Source: Helopsaltes ochotensis (lineage: Eukaryota; Chordata; Aves; Passeriformes; Locustellidae). From it: DNA of 64,000 bases. The stretch covers positions 62,001 through 126,000 of the forward strand of contig VXBM01001631.1 of the NCBI GenBank assembly GCA_013400155.1, given 5' to 3'. The position numbers and the translations under genes were made by a program. Positions 60,802-64,000 of the stretch are shown here, in pieces; position 1 is the first letter of the stretch; each line of letters starts with the position of its first letter. The notes under the pieces are model-generated. The model saw nothing but the letters and a program-made list of their open reading frames with translations, searched no databases and was not told the origin of the DNA.

Positions 60802-63331
60802 AGTCAGATGAAGAAAAATCTAATGAGGGAGAAATTACAGCTCCTTTGCACATAACTGCTGTGTGCAGCCGTGGCCAGTGGCGTGAGAGGACATCACGTT
60901 GTCCTGAAATCTCGGGGACCTTGTGCCACTGAACTGCTCAAAGGGTTGCTGTCCCTCCCTTGTTGTCCCTCCCTCAAGTTGTTCATCACTTGAAGAAGTG
61001 GTGGATGTGGGAGACAGCTGGCTCAGATTCCACAGCCACCCACGGCAGCAGCATTTTGCTGCCTCAGTGCCGACGAGCCTAAATTCAGGAATGGTGAAAA
61101 AGTTGAGATTTTTATGCCGAGAAAAACCTTTATTCCCCTGCAGGAATGATGCATAAGGCAAAGGTTAGAACGTTTTATTTCAGGGTGCGCACAGAACATG
61201 GAAATCAGATTTTTTAGCAATACTAAAAATAAGTAGACTTATTAATAAGGAGAATCTTTAGACAGCAGAGCAGTTCGAGTACATATGGGGTTTTTTATTT
61301 TTGATCCTTTTATCTACAAAAATGCAAGAGATGTTCGGCAAATATTTACTCCTGGTTTTAAACAAACCCTGCTTTATCCTGATATTCCTGCCATGTTTCC
61401 TTTGTGCAAAGAGTCCAGAGCATGAATATATTTGTCAGATCACACCTGTCAGAGATTCTAAGCCTTGCACTTTCTGTAGAAGCATTTTTTCCATAGGTTT
61501 GAACACAGGCACCGGAGTTCAGGGTGTCTTGGGGAGCTGCTCTGCACTTTGGTTCCTTGCACAGGGAGCAGAGCTTTTAGCATGTCTTCTCCTCAGGGAA
61601 TAATTGTGTTTACAAATTTCAAATATGCTCTCTGCAAACACACTTGAGCACTAACCCGAATTGTTTTGTTCCCACAAGCACAGCAGATGATTTTCTCTTT
61701 CCCTGTGGCATTGGACTGTCCAGTTAGCCTCTCCTTTTTCACAGCTACTCTGTGTTACCTCACCGTCTCCTTGCAGCAGACAGACAAACAAGAAATAGTT
61801 CATTACATGGCATCTGACACAGAGAGAGACTATAGAACATGGAAAATACTATAAAAAATATTCCAGGTCAGTCATTCAGACTGTTTAGCTTCAGATCAAT
61901 CAAATTACAATTTATCTCACAAGGGAAACTTGCCACACACTTTAGTTCAGGCTGGATCTCCTGCTCACCAGGCACTCTGTGCTTCAAACCAGGCTTAATC
62001 ACAGAAAATTGGATATTTAAATCAGCGTCACCTGGCAAAAAATAGCTAGGACTGGACTGAATTTCAAAAATTGCCAGCCAGAAGGCATTGGGAGACTTCT
62101 CTACTCATTGCCACAAGGACCAGCAAGATCCTTTGGAAGATTTCAAATTCCCAAGGGGGTACTGGGCCAGGCATAGAAACAAGTTTTGAAGAACTGACCC
62201 AAATCTCATAATTTTCTAAGGTTTGTGGACACCAGGCAATAGGGTGGACAAGGTAAAAGGGTTCCTCAGAGGACAAGACACTTTGGGTGCTAAGATTTAA
62301 TTAACATTTATCAGCAACGAAACAGTTTAATGGGACACTGAATTGGCCACGTTCTTTCTTTGAGAGGAATAGGGGAGGAGAAAGCCCCAAACAGATTTTT
62401 CTGTCCATGATGCAAAATTGTCTCTTGTTACAAAAGAAACCAGCACTGCCAGACCAGATATTGGCTGTTCCCATCAGGGAATCAGCCTGCACTCTGTGCC
62501 ACTCTGGTAAGGGCTTGGACTGCATTCCTGGCATCCAATTTTGGGAAAAAAAACTGAAGGAAATGAGCCAAATATCCTCTCCATGTCCTTATCCAGATTT
62601 GGGATGTGGTCCAAGTGTAGAGCGCAGGCCTGGGCATGGAAAGGAAGATGATTTTCTGTGATAAGCATCAAAAGGGAAAGTCTGGGCACTGCTGTCCTGC
62701 CTTCATCTGTCCTCATTGTCACATTTTATCTACACCCAAAAAGCAACAGGAAATCTTCAACAGCACCAGGACCAACACAAACTCCTGAAAAACTTCACAA
62801 ATATCCGGTGTAATGGCAATCCTTTCCTGACAGACATTTCCAAGTTCTGACACTTCACCTGTTCTTCATTTGTGATACGTGTCCCTTAGGTATTTTTTCC
62901 CATCAGAATGTCACTTAGAATCCACTTAGCACCCTGAAATCTGTTGATGACACCACATGGCTGTATTTATAACCCAAACCTGGAGCAGTAACTTGATAAG
63001 GAAATCGTTGAGATGGTCTACCCAGTCCTTGCTGGTGTATCTTAGCACAGGCAGTGTGCGACACCTCTTTTTCTCCTTTTTATTTGCAAGTTTAAATGTC
63101 AAGACACTCAATTGAGATGATTTAAAAAGTGACAGTGGGTGAGATTCACCAGGCTGGGTGACCACAGTGCCATTTGAGCTTTTTGCCTGCTTCCTCTGCA
63201 CAGATAATGGGAAGGAGGAGCTGCTTGCTGGGCATCATTCATCTCGCCCTAAATAGACTTTTCAAACCTGGCAGGTGACTTGTGCCCTAAAAACTCCCAT
63301 TTCTCTGCAATGACAGACGAAGCGCCAGGTG
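60802..63331. other. unique non-coding DNA
   Basis: No recognised repeat, RNA or gene. Frames up to about 108 codons occur on both strands without domain content. Confidence 0.5.
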
Positions 63332-63589
63332 ATGTGGAGATCCACAGCCTTGCCCATTTTAGCTGTGTGGCTGCAGTGTGTGCTCACAGCCCCGGGGCTG
63401 GAGGAGCTCATTTATTTTGGTGCGTGGCTGTCAATGAAGGGAGTCTGCAATAATTTGTGTCCCCCCTGCCATTTGCCCTGGGATAAGAACAAATGCACAG
63501 ACATCTCAGATGACTCTGACAACCTATTCAGCCTGGACAACTTGATGGCATTTCCAAGTCCTCAGGGCAGTCGTGAGAGGGGAATATGA
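63332..63589 (+). CDS. candidate small secreted-type open frame
   Basis: From ATG at 63332 an 85-residue frame opens with a short hydrophobic leader (MWRSTALPILAVWLQCVLTA). Four further Cys follow (GVCNNLC, PPC, NKC), then an acidic tail (DISDDSDNLFSLDNL), and the stop is at 63587-63589. The layout resembles a small secreted peptide, but the family is not recognised and there is no upstream promoter or splice evidence. An in-frame CAG|GGCAG near the 3' end could be a splice site or coincidence. Confidence 0.15.
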   Translation: MWRSTALPILAVWLQCVLTAPGLEELIYFGAWLSMKGVCNNLCPPCHLPWDKNKCTDISDDSDNLFSLDNLMAFPSPQGSRERGI

Positions 63590-64000
63590 GGAAAGGTCTC
63601 GTGTTCTGTGTTCTGTTCAACAAGGCTCTCTGTGAGCTGCGGGGAACAAAAGTACAGCGTCAGGCAGCAAGATAAAAGGACACTTCTGCAGCTGTTATTC
63701 CTTGCCCCAAATCACACACCAACTGAAAAAACATATTTGGCCTTTCTCCAGAAAATAACAAAGTTCCCCCCCAATAAATCCCGACTAAGGAGATTTGTTA
63801 ATGTGCACTGGAGATAAAAAGCGCTTATAGCAACAGCTCCGTGGGCTGTGAAGGTGCTGTGAGAGCTGGGCTCCATCACAGAAGGTGTTTGTTAGACAGG
63901 AGGCAGTGAGGAATCTGGTAAAGATTCCGTTCTGACCTCCAGGCTGCCAGGAAAATATGGTAGGGAGGGTTCCCAAGAATTTCTTGTACGAATCTTGAGG
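63590..64000. other. unique non-coding DNA to window end
   Basis: No gene or repeat recognised. Confidence 0.5.

Overview
The window looks like non-coding nuclear DNA from a bird, probably a songbird. The main evidence is at least a dozen copies of the CR1 LINE, the dominant avian retrotransposon. They are recognisable by the 3' terminus that reads ATTCTATGATTCT on the plus strand or TCACAGAATCACAGAAT on the minus strand, and by the internal GGCTGCCCAGGGAAGTG block. Solo retroviral LTRs are also present. The songbird assignment is inferred from memory of LTR families and was not tested by search. Base composition is mixed and AT-leaning, with one very CpG-rich block. There are no operons, no ribosome-binding signals and no recognisable protein-domain genes. 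Nearly all open frames are short chance frames.

Layout. 1-1020: unique DNA and an ERVL-like LTR. 1021-14186: mostly unique AT-rich DNA with CR1 pieces at about 5.84, 6.95-7.44 and 8.93-9.18 kb. 14.2-16.35 kb: CR1, a solo LTR with perfect 6-bp target-site duplications, and two abutting CR1 ends. 16.35-21.65 kb: unique. 21.66-22.64 kb: a minus-strand CR1 in which a 42-43 bp segment has expanded into a minisatellite that contains an assembly gap. 22.73-22.93 kb: a possible minus-strand exon with a signal-peptide-like frame. 26.39-26.74 kb: a minus-strand solo LTR. 31.0-31.3 kb: a candidate conserved enhancer. 35.34-36.6 kb: a strong CpG island with a 337-bp gap. 36.9-37.15 and 43.0-43.15 kb: CR1. 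43.79-44.11 kb: a 40-bp minisatellite. 47.3-50.55 kb: CR1 pieces. 52.4-54.2 kb: an LTR-rich, GC-rich block with a 0.48-kb tandem duplication. 55.5 kb: an ATT/GTT microsatellite. 58.3 kb: CR1 next to a 33-nt T run. 59.97-60.80 kb: CR1 and another solo LTR. The rest is unique DNA.

The most informative biology is in the mobile elements. Four near-identical LTRs of one 6-bp-TSD family lie in 64 kb. Three have perfect TSDs and one has been tandemly duplicated with its flank. Two further LTRs share their 5' terminus and core and look like sister subfamilies. The window is best read as an intergenic or intronic segment, possibly with one CpG-island promoter near 36 kb and several candidate regulatory elements. 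No previously undescribed protein system can be supported from the sequence alone.
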